Source of the DNA: UMGS1484 sp045593325
Lineage (GTDB): Bacteria > Bacillota > Clostridia > Oscillospirales > Acutalibacteraceae
DNA: 29,249 nucleotides
NCBI GenBank assembly: GCA_045593325.1
Contig: JAZNWL010000023.1
Span: 1 to 29,249, forward strand
Reading direction: 5' to 3'
The translations under genes were made by a program, and so were the position numbers. The notes beneath the pieces were generated by a model, which was given only the letters and a program-made list of their open reading frames with translations, did not search any database and had not been told where the DNA came from. This document shows positions 7,071 to 15,412 of this stretch, in pieces (position 1 is the stretch's first letter; the number at the start of each line of letters is the position of its first letter).

Positions 7071-8350
7071 TTTGCTTCCTCCATGGGACGTAAAGTGTAA
7101 ACCGTGTCCAGAACAACACTGTTGGCGGCTTTTACAATATCCTCTTTGGTAATGGCAGAAAGATTTTCGATAAATTCATCAGGAGAAATTGCTGTATTGT
7201 CAAACAGGCGGGCAAGATACCAGCTTTCAATGGATTCCTGGGAATCGGTGACACTCCGCGCACCATCTGCCAAACTCATTCGGGAAGCAGAAATAACGTC
7301 TTCATCAAATTCCCCATTTTGCATGGCGGTTAATTGATCCAGGATTCCTTGTTTGGTTGCTTCAATATTTTCGGTATCAACACCGGAATCCACACAAATG
7401 AACCCTTTTTGGGATTGTAAACGGGCGGCACAATAATAGCATAAACTCATTTTTTCCCGTACCACGGTGAATAATTTGGAATAAGGAGAGCCACCGAAGA
7501 TATCACACATCATGCGGTAGGCTAAATTGTCTTCCTGCAACGAGGATATGGTGCTTCTGAACCCCATAACCAGTTTCCCTTGGGTTAATGACATGATTTC
7601 GGATATTTCTTTAACATCTTCAACGTTTTTGGGATTAAACTCGGGGAAAAATTCTTCAGGAGCACGGCTGATTTTTTGGAATTCAGCCAGGATTTGATGG
7701 TAAATCTCTTGAGAGTCAGAGGAGCCTGTTACTGTAATCATGACAGGGGCTGTTTTCAGCATGCTTTGCCAATATGCATAAATTTCTTCCCCGGTAATTG
7801 ATTTGGCTGTTTCGATGTCCCCACCGATCTCAATGCCAAAGGGTTCATCTTTGCACATTTCACTGTACATTTTGGAAATTGCATATTTTCGTTTATCGTT
7901 GATAACACTTTCCAAAGACTCAATTAAAAGCCTACGGCAAATTTCAACGTCGCCAGAAGGAAAGGTATTGTTTTCACAGTTGGGAGCAAATAGACTACTG
8001 CACAATAACTGGGCAGCCTGAGTAGATAAATTTTCCCCTTGTAAGGCGAATTCATCAGCAAGAACCGTTGTGCTGATATTCAACAGTTGCATGTCGCCCA
8101 GTTTCATAACGTGGGAAGACAAGCGTGCACCGTAAAGGGAAAGGAGTTTTCGCTGCAACAAAACAGGAGTGGGATATTCTTTGGTGGAACGGGACAACAA
8201 ACGAGAGAGAAGGGAAGCGATTGCCGCATCCTTTTTCGTCAATGGTAAAATAAAGGTTACCGAAATCCGTTTTGTTTTAAATTTGTCGGTTTGGATGGTA
8301 AGCCCTGTAATTTCGGGGGCTAAGATGTTTTTTTGTGTCATCAGATTCAT
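7067..8350 (-). CDS. yfmF: M16-like protein lacking the zinc motif, YfmF/YmfF-like
   Basis: This protein of about 427 residues is the non-catalytic partner of yfmH. It has the M16 two-lobe pattern, including a SPYSKLFTVVREKMSLCYY segment typical of the second lobe. At the position of HxxEH it has only SLLSRLLSRSTKEY, so it cannot bind zinc in the usual way. M16 systems often pair one active and one inactive subunit (compare the two subunits of mitochondrial processing peptidase). The start is the ATG at 8350 because GGAGG lies 8 bases upstream; an in-frame ATG at 8365 overlaps that site. It is the first gene of the yfmF-yfmH-lgt-folD operon and has two promoter candidates upstream. Confidence 0.88.
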   Translation of the reverse strand: MNLMTQKNILAPEITGLTIQTDKFKTKRISVTFILPLTKKDAAIASLLSRLLSRSTKEYPTPVLLQRKLLSLYGARLSSHVMKLGDMQLLNISTTVLADEFALQGENLSTQAAQLLCSSLFAPNCENNTFPSGDVEICRRLLIESLESVINDKRKYAISKMYSEMCKDEPFGIEIGGDIETAKSITGEEIYAYWQSMLKTAPVMITVTGSSDSQEIYHQILAEFQKISRAPEEFFPEFNPKNVEDVKEISEIMSLTQGKLVMGFRSTISSLQEDNLAYRMMCDIFGGSPYSKLFTVVREKMSLCYYCAARLQSQKGFICVDSGVDTENIEATKQGILDQLTAMQNGEFDEDVISASRMSLADGARSVTDSQESIESWYLARLFDNTAISPDEFIENLSAITKEDIVKAANSVVLDTVYTLRPMEEAK

Positions 8351-8373
8351 TGAAAACACCTCCATAATAAGGA

Positions 8374-8402
8374 ATTATATCAAATTTGTCGGTTTTATGC
8401 AA
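8374..8402 (-). promoter_or_regulatory. SigA-like promoter (proximal) for yfmF operon
   Basis: On the minus strand, TTGCAT (8402-8397) and TATAAT (8379-8374) are 17 bases apart. Transcription would begin only about 15-20 bases before the yfmF start codon, so the leader is just long enough for the GGAGG site. Confidence 0.65.
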
Positions 8403-8418
8403 GGGATAAACCTACGAA

Positions 8419-8447
8419 ATTATAAGTACTTCCCATATTATTGTCAT
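8419..8447 (-). promoter_or_regulatory. SigA-like promoter (distal) for yfmF operon
   Basis: On the minus strand, ATGACA (8447-8442) and TATAAT (8424-8419) are 17 bases apart. Its -35 hexamer touches the left arm of the inverted repeat at 8446-8489. Confidence 0.5.
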
Positions 8448-8489
8448 TTTGTGGTAATATCATGCAAAATTTTTAAAAAACCACAAAAT
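8446..8489. repeat. Operator-like inverted repeat between divergent promoters
   Basis: ATTTTGTGGT (8446-8455) and ACCACAAAAT (8480-8489) are perfect 10-base inverted arms, with a 24-base AT-rich centre. The pair lies between the minus-strand promoters of yfmF and the plus-strand promoter of tepA. It could be a two-site operator or form a hairpin. No regulator is known to me for this word. Confidence 0.5.
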
Positions 8490-8494
8490 ATAGG

Positions 8495-8523
8495 TTGTGA
8501 AATGCAAAGAAAAATGATATACT
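8495..8523 (+). promoter_or_regulatory. SigA-like promoter for the tepA-to-desulfurase operon
   Basis: TTGTGA (8495-8500) and TATACT (8518-8523) are 17 bases apart. A second -10-like TATAAT overlaps at 8523-8528. About 80 bases of leader precede the tepA start. Confidence 0.55.
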
Positions 8524-8606
8524 ATAATGGTATGATTTGGTATGAAATAATTGCTGTTTTTGATATACACTACCAAGTGAAGTTGTGAGTTTGAGGAGCG
8601 ATTATT

Positions 8607-9323
8607 TTGAAAAATCATGAAGTGCCGGAAATTTCCCCTGAAGTGCAAAATCAAGATGCCAATGATATGGAAGACATTCATCAGCAAACAGTTTCACCCA
8701 TTACCGATGCCGGTGGAAAATATTCCATTCATTGTTTGACCATCATTGGTCAAATTGAAGGGCATTACGTTTTGTCCAGCCAAAACAAAACCACAAAATA
8801 TGAGGTTTTAATGCCCCAAATCGTGGCGGTGGAAGAATCAGAGAAGATTCAGGGATTGCTGATTCTATTGAATACGGTTGGCGGCGACGTGGAAGCCGGT
8901 CTTGCCATCGCAGAACTCATTACCAGCATGAAAAAACCAACGGTTTCTTTGGTGTTGGGGGGCGGGCATTCCATTGGCGTGCCCTTGGCAGTTTCTGCCG
9001 ACTGTTCCTTCATTGTTCCTTCGGCTACCATGACCATTCATCCTGTACGTATGAATGGACTGGTTTTAGGGGTACCTCAAACACTGGATCATTTTGCCAG
9101 AATGCAAGACCGCATTACCGATTTTGTGGTAGAACATTCCCAAATGAAACGGGAACGGTTTCAAGGAATGATGATGAACACCTCTGAATTGGTCACCGAT
9201 ATCGGTACAGTGCTGGGTGGTGTTGAGGCTGTTAAAGAAGGTTTGATTGACCGTTTGGGTGGCTTGCATGATGCCATTGATTGTTTATATCAACTGATTG
9301 AAAAGGAGAATACCCATGATTGA
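8607..9323 (+). CDS. tepA: ClpP-like serine protease, TepA family
   Basis: This 238-residue cytoplasmic protein belongs to the ClpP/crotonase fold group, in the TepA (YmfB) branch. The likely nucleophile is S122 in GGGHSIGVPLA and the general base H145 in TMTIHPVR, 23 residues apart, close to the ClpP spacing. NTVGGDVEAG near 90-98 matches the oxyanion-side ClpP loop. The start codon is TTG, supported by GAGGAG about 8 bases upstream. In Bacillus, tepA sits next to spoIIIE and has been linked to protein export and spore outgrowth. Here uppP is inserted between tepA and the ftsK/spoIIIE gene. It is the first gene of the long rightward operon. The 30-residue acidic N-terminal tail has no recognised motif. 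Confidence 0.9.
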   Translation: MKNHEVPEISPEVQNQDANDMEDIHQQTVSPITDAGGKYSIHCLTIIGQIEGHYVLSSQNKTTKYEVLMPQIVAVEESEKIQGLLILLNTVGGDVEAGLAIAELITSMKKPTVSLVLGGGHSIGVPLAVSADCSFIVPSATMTIHPVRMNGLVLGVPQTLDHFARMQDRITDFVVEHSQMKRERFQGMMMNTSELVTDIGTVLGGVEAVKEGLIDRLGGLHDAIDCLYQLIEKENTHD

Positions 9324-10170
9324 AATTGTAAAGCATATTATTTTAGGGATGGTGCAAGGGTTGTCGGAATTTTTGCCGATTTCCAGCAGTGGACACATTA
9401 AGTTGTTCCAACACATTTTTGGATATACAGGAGAAGAAAACCTCTTTGTGTCCATTATGCTCCATTTGGGCACGTTAGTAGCTGTGCTGATTGTTTATCA
9501 TAAATTGATTGGTGATTTGATTGTAGAAGCTTTTAAAGCCATTGGAGATATCTTTACAGGTAAATTCAGTTTTAAATCCATGAATTCCCATCGTCGTATG
9601 TTGGTGATGTTAATTCTTGCCACTGCTATGTTGGGGATTATGATCATTCCTTTGGGGGAGCACTCTTTGAAAGATTACATAGAGATGCTCAACGGATGTG
9701 AAAGCATTATTCCTCTGGGTTTTGCCTTTTTATTTACGGGTGTTCTTTTAATTGTTACTTTTTATGTCAATAAGCGAAACAAAAATTTTCACTCAGATGC
9801 CACAGTACGTGATGCATTGATTATTGGCGCAACCCAATGTGTTGCTACCATTTCAGGGATTTCCCGCTCAGGCAGTACCATGGCATCAGGATTGCTGTGT
9901 GGTCTTTCCAGAGAATATATGGTGAAATTTTCCTTTATTATGAGTATTCCCGCCATTCTGGCGGCTGCTCTTTCCGACGCAAAAGATGCCATTTCTGGCG
10001 AGATATCTGTGGATATTCTTCCTCTGCTTTGTGGCATCGTTTCGGCAATAGTATTCGGTATTCTGGCCATTAAACTGATTGAGTGGTTGATTCGCAAAGA
10101 CCGTTACAGTTTATTTGGATATTATTGTCTTGCTTTGGGTACATTTGTTCTGGTATACAGTATTTTATAA
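9316..10170 (+). CDS. uppP: Undecaprenyl-diphosphatase
   Basis: UppP (BacA) removes a phosphate from undecaprenyl pyrophosphate at the membrane, recycling the lipid carrier of peptidoglycan and other wall polymers. It can confer bacitracin tolerance. The 284-residue protein has about seven to eight membrane segments. Both family motifs are present: VQGLSEFLPISSSGH at 13-27 (with E18 and H27) and GISRSGSTMASGL in the second half, carrying the conserved Arg. The ATG at 9316 has AAGGAG upstream and overlaps the tepA stop by 8 bases. A TTG at 9298 is in frame but lies upstream of that site and is not used here. Confidence 0.96.
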   Translation: MIEIVKHIILGMVQGLSEFLPISSSGHIKLFQHIFGYTGEENLFVSIMLHLGTLVAVLIVYHKLIGDLIVEAFKAIGDIFTGKFSFKSMNSHRRMLVMLILATAMLGIMIIPLGEHSLKDYIEMLNGCESIIPLGFAFLFTGVLLIVTFYVNKRNKNFHSDATVRDALIIGATQCVATISGISRSGSTMASGLLCGLSREYMVKFSFIMSIPAILAAALSDAKDAISGEISVDILPLLCGIVSAIVFGILAIKLIEWLIRKDRYSLFGYYCLALGTFVLVYSIL

Positions 10171-10188
10171 AGATAAGGAAGGTAAAAT

Positions 10189-12606
10189 ATGGCAGCAAAA
10201 AAGAAAAAGAAGTCATCCAAAAAGGTGAAACAAGGGTTGGGAACCCGTCAAATTGTTGCAATTATTCTCTTTTTTATTAATGTTCTGTTTCTGGCCTTTT
10301 CGGCTGTGAAAGGGGAAAATCTTTGGCTGGCCCTTCATACTTTCATGATGGGTGTTGGAGGCTTCTGGATTTTTGCCTGGTTGATTTTTTCGGGATACAT
10401 ATTGGCTATGGCATCCTTTGACAAATTGCAAGGAAAAGTACTTCGCTTGTTGGGTGTCGGTTCACTGATTACCCTCGTTGCCACCATTGTGCAAACCTTT
10501 TTCTATCATTCCGACTTTACCTCATATACCGATTTCATTATTCATTCCTATCAAATTGGCGGGAAGGGAACCGGTGTTTTAGGGGCAGTATTGGCATATC
10601 CTTTGGCAAGTGGTTTTGGTAAAATCGGCGCCATTGTTATTGTTGGGTTAATTATCCTTGTCATTGTGCTGATTATGACTGGGACAACCTTACGGCAGTT
10701 TTTAACCACCGTATCCAAACCGGTGGAAAAAATTTCGGAAAATGCCAAGGAAGCCATTCAACAAAGGAAAATGAAAAAATTCGATCAGGAATGGGATATT
10801 TCTTTGGATGGTATGCCTGAAGACCCTACTAATCCCATTACCCGTGACGGTGCGGATCTCGATTCCAAAGGTCGTCGCCTGGTGGCAAAATACCACGGGG
10901 AAGAAGAGCTGGAAGAAATGCTTACCCCCGAAGAAATTGATGCCCTGAACCGTGAAATGGGTGCGCAAGAAAGCAAGGAAGAACAACCTGACGTTGATTT
11001 GGATGAAATTATCCAAAAAGCCCAGGGAGACAGTGAAGTAATGCGACCTGGGAAAGAGCAAACAGTTGTTACCACCCAGGATGACGGCACAGGACAGCAA
11101 GAATTTTCCGCTATCCAGGTGTCCACCCAAGAACCGGAAGAATATCGGTATCCTCCTGTGAATTTGCTGGAACAAAACATTTCCGTTACTTCCGGGAACG
11201 TTACCGATGAGTTGAAAAATAATGCTGCTTTGCTGGTAGATACCCTTCGCAGTTTTGGTGTGGAAACCCGCATTTTGAATATCAGCCGCGGCCCCAGTGT
11301 TACACGGTATGAATTGCAACCTGCCGCAGGGGTTAAAATTTCAAAAATCAAGAATCTGGCAGATGACATTGCCTTAAATCTGGCAACAGCAGGGGTTCGT
11401 ATTGAAGCACCCATCCCCAATAAACCCGCTGTTGGTATCGAGGTTCCCAATAAAGACGTGGCATCTGTACGTCTTCGTGATATTATTGATTCTTCTGCTT
11501 TTGAATCGGCAACCGGAAAATTAACCGTTGCCGTTGGGAAAGATATTACCGGGAACATTGTAACTGCAGACCTTTCCAAGATGCCTCACCTTTTGATTGC
11601 CGGGACCACCGGTTCAGGGAAATCGGTTTGTATTAACAGTTTTATTTTGAGTATTTTATTCAAATCTTCTCCTGAAGAGGTAAAACTTCTGATGATCGAC
11701 CCCAAGGTTGTTGAGCTGGAAGTATATAACGGATTACCCCATTTGCTGGTACCCGTGGTTACCGATCCTAAAAAAGCTTCCGGGGCTTTGGGGTGGGCGG
11801 TTTCTGAAATGGATCGCCGCTATAAGGTGTTTGGGGAATGTAAAGTCAGAGATTTAAACTCTTACAATCAATTTGCCGCTACCCATGAAGGGTTTGAAAA
11901 AATGCCTCAAATCCTCATTGTGGTGGATGAGTTAAACGATTTGATGATGGTAGCTCCTGCGGAAGTAGAAGATTCCATTTGCCGCTTGGCACAGAAAGCC
12001 CGTGCCGCAGGCATGCACTTGGTGGTCGCAACCCAACGACCTTCAGTAGACGTTATTACCGGGTTAATCAAAGCCAATATCCCCAGCAGAATTTCTTTGA
12101 AGGTTGCCAACCAGATTGACTCCCGTACTATTTTGGATCAACAGGGGGCGGAAAAGTTGTTGGGAAAAGGGGACATGCTCTTTTATCCTGTTGGGATTCC
12201 CAAACCGGTTCGTGTGCAAGGGTGTTGGGTTTCCGATGATGAAATCAAATCGGTCATCAACTACATTGTTGGTGACAAACAAAATGAATATAACCAGGAT
12301 ATTGCTGATGAAATTGAACGTCACGCTGCCGAAACCAAAGGCAAAAAGAACAGCAGTGGGGATGAGGAAGGCGGAGATGAATTTGACGAAATGCTTCCTC
12401 AAGCCATCGAGGTGGTTGTGGAAGCGGGGTCTGCTTCTACATCCCTTTTGCAACGACGTTTAAAATTAGGGTATGCCCGTGCTGCCCGCATTGTTGACCA
12501 AATGGAAGAACGAGGCATTGTTGGGCCCTTTGAAGGGGCAAAACCCCGTCGGGTACTGATTACCAAACAGCAATATGAAGAAATGAGAATGAATCAAAGT
12601 GAGTAA
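10189..12606 (+). CDS. ftsK: FtsK/SpoIIIE-family DNA translocase
   Basis: This 805-residue protein pumps DNA through the division or sporulation septum. About four N-terminal membrane segments (roughly residues 20-170) are followed by an acidic linker (about 180-320). Then come the alpha/beta motor domains with Walker A GTTGSGKS (K478, S479) and Walker B VVDELNDLMM (D580, E581). A winged-helix gamma domain (about 725-795, ASTSLLQRRLKLGYARAARI) recognises orienting DNA sequences. Length matches SpoIIIE. One oddity is N583 in Walker B, where DELADLMM is more usual. The ATG at 10189 is 18 bases after uppP. The sequence alone cannot say whether it serves vegetative division, sporulation or both. 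The neighbouring tepA supports the SpoIIIE lineage. Confidence 0.96.
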   Translation: MAAKKKKKSSKKVKQGLGTRQIVAIILFFINVLFLAFSAVKGENLWLALHTFMMGVGGFWIFAWLIFSGYILAMASFDKLQGKVLRLLGVGSLITLVATIVQTFFYHSDFTSYTDFIIHSYQIGGKGTGVLGAVLAYPLASGFGKIGAIVIVGLIILVIVLIMTGTTLRQFLTTVSKPVEKISENAKEAIQQRKMKKFDQEWDISLDGMPEDPTNPITRDGADLDSKGRRLVAKYHGEEELEEMLTPEEIDALNREMGAQESKEEQPDVDLDEIIQKAQGDSEVMRPGKEQTVVTTQDDGTGQQEFSAIQVSTQEPEEYRYPPVNLLEQNISVTSGNVTDELKNNAALLVDTLRSFGVETRILNISRGPSVTRYELQPAAGVKISKIKNLADDIALNLATAGVRIEAPIPNKPAVGIEVPNKDVASVRLRDIIDSSAFESATGKLTVAVGKDITGNIVTADLSKMPHLLIAGTTGSGKSVCINSFILSILFKSSPEEVKLLMIDPKVVELEVYNGLPHLLVPVVTDPKKASGALGWAVSEMDRRYKVFGECKVRDLNSYNQFAATHEGFEKMPQILIVVDELNDLMMVAPAEVEDSICRLAQKARAAGMHLVVATQRPSVDVITGLIKANIPSRISLKVANQIDSRTILDQQGAEKLLGKGDMLFYPVGIPKPVRVQGCWVSDDEIKSVINYIVGDKQNEYNQDIADEIERHAAETKGKKNSSGDEEGGDEFDEMLPQAIEVVVEAGSASTSLLQRRLKLGYARAARIVDQMEERGIVGPFEGAKPRRVLITKQQYEEMRMNQSE

Positions 12607-14491
12607 AACAATCAAAGATTTTTTACCAATCTCACCGGCTGACGTTAAAGAACGGGGATGGGAAGAAATAGACTTTCTTCTGATTACAGGGGATGCCTAT
12701 GTAGATCATCCCAGTTTCGGTACGGCTATCATCAGTCGGGTTTTAGAAGCCAAAGGATATCGGGTTGCCATTTTAAGTCAGCCCGATTGGACTTCTACGA
12801 AAGAGTTCGTGCAATTCGGAAAACCTCGCCTGGGAATTATGATCAATGCAGGGAATATCGATTCCATGGTGGCTCATTATACCGCCGCCAAGAAAAAACG
12901 CAGTGAAGATGCATATTCCCCCGGCGGTAAATCGGGGAAACGTCCTGACCGCGCAGTGGTTGTATATGCCAACAAAGCTAGAGAAGCCTTTCCCGATTCT
13001 CCCATTATTATTGGAGGATTGGAGGCTTCTTTGCGCCGTTTTGCCCATTATGATTATTGGCAGGATTCGGTTCGCCGTTCAGTATTGTTGGACTGTGGTG
13101 CCGATTTGCTTTCCTATGGTATGGGTGAAAACCAAACCATTGAAATTGCTGACCGCTTGGCAAAAGGCGAACCCATTTCTTCTTTAACCGATGTTTTGGG
13201 GACTTGCTACGTTTCCAATGAACCTGTGGAGGGTAGTTTTTTGCCTTCTTTTGAAGAAGTTTGTCGGGATAAAAAATTATATGCCAAAGCCGCGCGTATT
13301 GAACTGGACGAACAGGATCATATTCGAGGCAAAAAGTTGGTACAAAAGCATGGAAATCGGTTTTTGGTTCAAAATCCTCCTATGCCGCCTTTAACCACCA
13401 AGGAACTGGATTGGGTGTATTCTTTGCCTTATCAACGGTATTATCATCCTTCCTATGAGCCTTTTGGCGGTGTACCCGGGATTGAAGAAGTTGAGTTTTC
13501 TGTTACTCATAATCGTGGATGTTTTGGTGCTTGTAATTTTTGTTCACTGGCATTTCACCAGGGACGTTTTATTACCACTCGCAGTGAAAAATCTGTTTTG
13601 CAAGAAGCTGAACAGTTGACCCATAATCCACATTTTAAAGGTTATATTCATGACGTTGGAGGACCTACCGCTAATTTCCGTTTTCCTGCTTGTGAACAAC
13701 AGATTCGAAATGGTTTGTGCAAAGGGAAAAAATGTCTGGCCCCCACACCTTGTAAAAATTTAATTGCCGACCATGAAGAATATCTTGCTATTTTACGGAA
13801 GATGCGGAAAATCCCTAAAATCAAAAAGGTGTTTATTCGTTCAGGGATTCGTTTTGATTATTTGTTAGCCGATAAAAACGAAGCCTTCTTTAAAGAATTA
13901 GTGGAACATCACATCAGCGGTCAACTAAAGGTTGCACCGGAACATTGTTCTGCCGCTGTTTTGGACAAAATGGGTAAACCTCATATTGAAACTTATCTTC
14001 AATTCCAAAAACGTTATCAGAATTATAACGAGATGCTTCATAAAGAACAATACCTGGTCCCGTATTTGATGTCTTCCCATCCGGGAAGCACCATGAAAGA
14101 TGCTTTGGAATTGGCTTTGTTTTTGAAAAAACAACATCTGAGACCTCAACAGGTTCAGGATTTTTATCCCACTCCGGGTACCATTTCTACAGCGATGTTC
14201 TACACCGAGTTAGACCCCTATACGTTACAACCGGTATATGTTCCCAAAACCCCTGAAGATAAAGCCGCTCAACGGGCCATGCTTCAATATTTCCGTCCTG
14301 AAAATCATGATGTGGTTCGTAAGGCCTTAATTGCCATGGGACGTCGCGATTTAATCGGTGTCGGTAAAAATTGTCTGGTGCCACCCTTAGAAAAGAAAGA
14401 TGTTAAGAAAACCGCGACTTCCAAAGGAAATAAGCGAATCACCAAAAAGAATAGCCATCAATGGCATGGGCCAAATGGGAAACGAAAATGA
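12599..14491 (+). CDS. ygiQ: YgiQ-family radical SAM protein
   Basis: This 630-residue protein belongs to the YgiQ (UPF0313) radical SAM family, whose reaction is unknown. An N-terminal domain (about 1-270, with LLITGDAYVDHPSFG and IIIGGLEASLRRFAHYDYW) resembles a cobalamin-binding-like region. The radical SAM core follows, with C308-x3-C312-x2-C315 (RGCFGACNFCS), which would hold a 4Fe-4S cluster. A basic tail ends the protein. It starts at a GTG overlapping the ftsK stop by 8 bases, probably by translational coupling, since no strong ribosome site is seen. It is followed by the MBL gene with a 4-base overlap. Nothing in the neighbourhood reveals its substrate. Confidence 0.95.
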   Translation: MSKTIKDFLPISPADVKERGWEEIDFLLITGDAYVDHPSFGTAIISRVLEAKGYRVAILSQPDWTSTKEFVQFGKPRLGIMINAGNIDSMVAHYTAAKKKRSEDAYSPGGKSGKRPDRAVVVYANKAREAFPDSPIIIGGLEASLRRFAHYDYWQDSVRRSVLLDCGADLLSYGMGENQTIEIADRLAKGEPISSLTDVLGTCYVSNEPVEGSFLPSFEEVCRDKKLYAKAARIELDEQDHIRGKKLVQKHGNRFLVQNPPMPPLTTKELDWVYSLPYQRYYHPSYEPFGGVPGIEEVEFSVTHNRGCFGACNFCSLAFHQGRFITTRSEKSVLQEAEQLTHNPHFKGYIHDVGGPTANFRFPACEQQIRNGLCKGKKCLAPTPCKNLIADHEEYLAILRKMRKIPKIKKVFIRSGIRFDYLLADKNEAFFKELVEHHISGQLKVAPEHCSAAVLDKMGKPHIETYLQFQKRYQNYNEMLHKEQYLVPYLMSSHPGSTMKDALELALFLKKQHLRPQQVQDFYPTPGTISTAMFYTELDPYTLQPVYVPKTPEDKAAQRAMLQYFRPENHDVVRKALIAMGRRDLIGVGKNCLVPPLEKKDVKKTATSKGNKRITKKNSHQWHGPNGKRK

Positions 14492-15402
14492 TTGAAAATA
14501 AACGAAAGTCCCGTATTACCAGAATTGTTAGTTTCGGTTTAGCGTTGATCGCTGTACTGTCTTTGCTTGTAGTTTTTTGTAATCCCAATGGAAAGTTCTA
14601 TCAGTTTTTGGGAGATATTGGCATAGTTCATAAGCGCTGTGATACTTCGCAAGGTGGCTTTGCTTTTTATAACGTTGGCAATGGAGACGCATCCTGTGTT
14701 TATACCAACCAAGCGGTGGGACTGATCGATACTGGAACCGAGCTTATGGCAGGTTCTTTGATAGAACACATCAAAGAACTGAAAACATCTACGTTGGATT
14801 TTGTTGTTTTATCACATCCCCACAATGACCATGCGGGCGGTTATTTACATTTGCTAAAAGAATTTACTATTAAACGTTTGTTTGTTCATGACTGTTTTAT
14901 AACGGATTTTTCAAATGTTTCTTTATATCAGGAAATTTTAGAACAATCGCTGCAAGCAGGAACAGAGATTTGTTACGTTACCCACGGAATGACGGTGAAA
15001 ATTGGCGGTATCAGCATGACCTTTTATGATGCTATGCGGGGTGTAGATGAAAACCAGCGTTCGCTTGTGGTTGACGTTGAAATTGGCGATAAAAATTGTC
15101 TTTACACGGGAGATATAGGGTTTCCCATTGAACATCAGTTACTTCGCATGGGACACTCTTTAAAATCCGATATTTTAAAGGTGGGGCATCATGGAAGTGT
15201 AGATGCTTCTTCCACAGAATTTCTGAAAGCAGTTTTGCCTGAATATGCAGTGGTTTCGGTTGGTCAAAATAATTACGGGCATCCCTCCCGGGAAACTGCC
15301 AAGCGGATCGAAGTGGCTGGTGCCAAGTTATATCGTACTGATATTTGCCATAAAATATTATTTAGCGTTGAAAATCAGGAACTATCAGTTTCGGTTCATT
15401 AA
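14488..15402 (+). CDS. Membrane-anchored metallo-beta-lactamase-fold hydrolase
   Basis: This 304-residue protein has one N-terminal membrane segment (about 13-32) and then an MBL-fold domain. The metal motif is H110-P-H112-N-D114-H115 (SHPHNDHAGG). Later GDIGFPIE and VGHHGSVDASS segments fit the remaining MBL motifs. Overall it resembles the C-terminal MBL domain of ComEC and stand-alone ComEC-like hydrolases, but it has no competence channel. The topology suggests the domain lies outside the cell, with phosphodiester or similar substrates possible but unproven. The ATG at 14488 overlaps the ygiQ stop as ATGA. An in-frame ATG at 14461 is also possible and adds nine residues. It sits 10 bases before ispD. 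Confidence 0.88.
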   Translation: MIENKRKSRITRIVSFGLALIAVLSLLVVFCNPNGKFYQFLGDIGIVHKRCDTSQGGFAFYNVGNGDASCVYTNQAVGLIDTGTELMAGSLIEHIKELKTSTLDFVVLSHPHNDHAGGYLHLLKEFTIKRLFVHDCFITDFSNVSLYQEILEQSLQAGTEICYVTHGMTVKIGGISMTFYDAMRGVDENQRSLVVDVEIGDKNCLYTGDIGFPIEHQLLRMGHSLKSDILKVGHHGSVDASSTEFLKAVLPEYAVVSVGQNNYGHPSRETAKRIEVAGAKLYRTDICHKILFSVENQELSVSVH

Positions 15403-15412
15403 GGAGATCATC

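Noticed and set aside
10702..11579. Long minus-strand reading frames (264 and 205 codons) opposite ftsK
   Set aside because: They lie entirely within the strongly supported ftsK gene, have low-complexity Ser/Phe-rich translations and lack ribosome sites; they are shadows of the coding strand.
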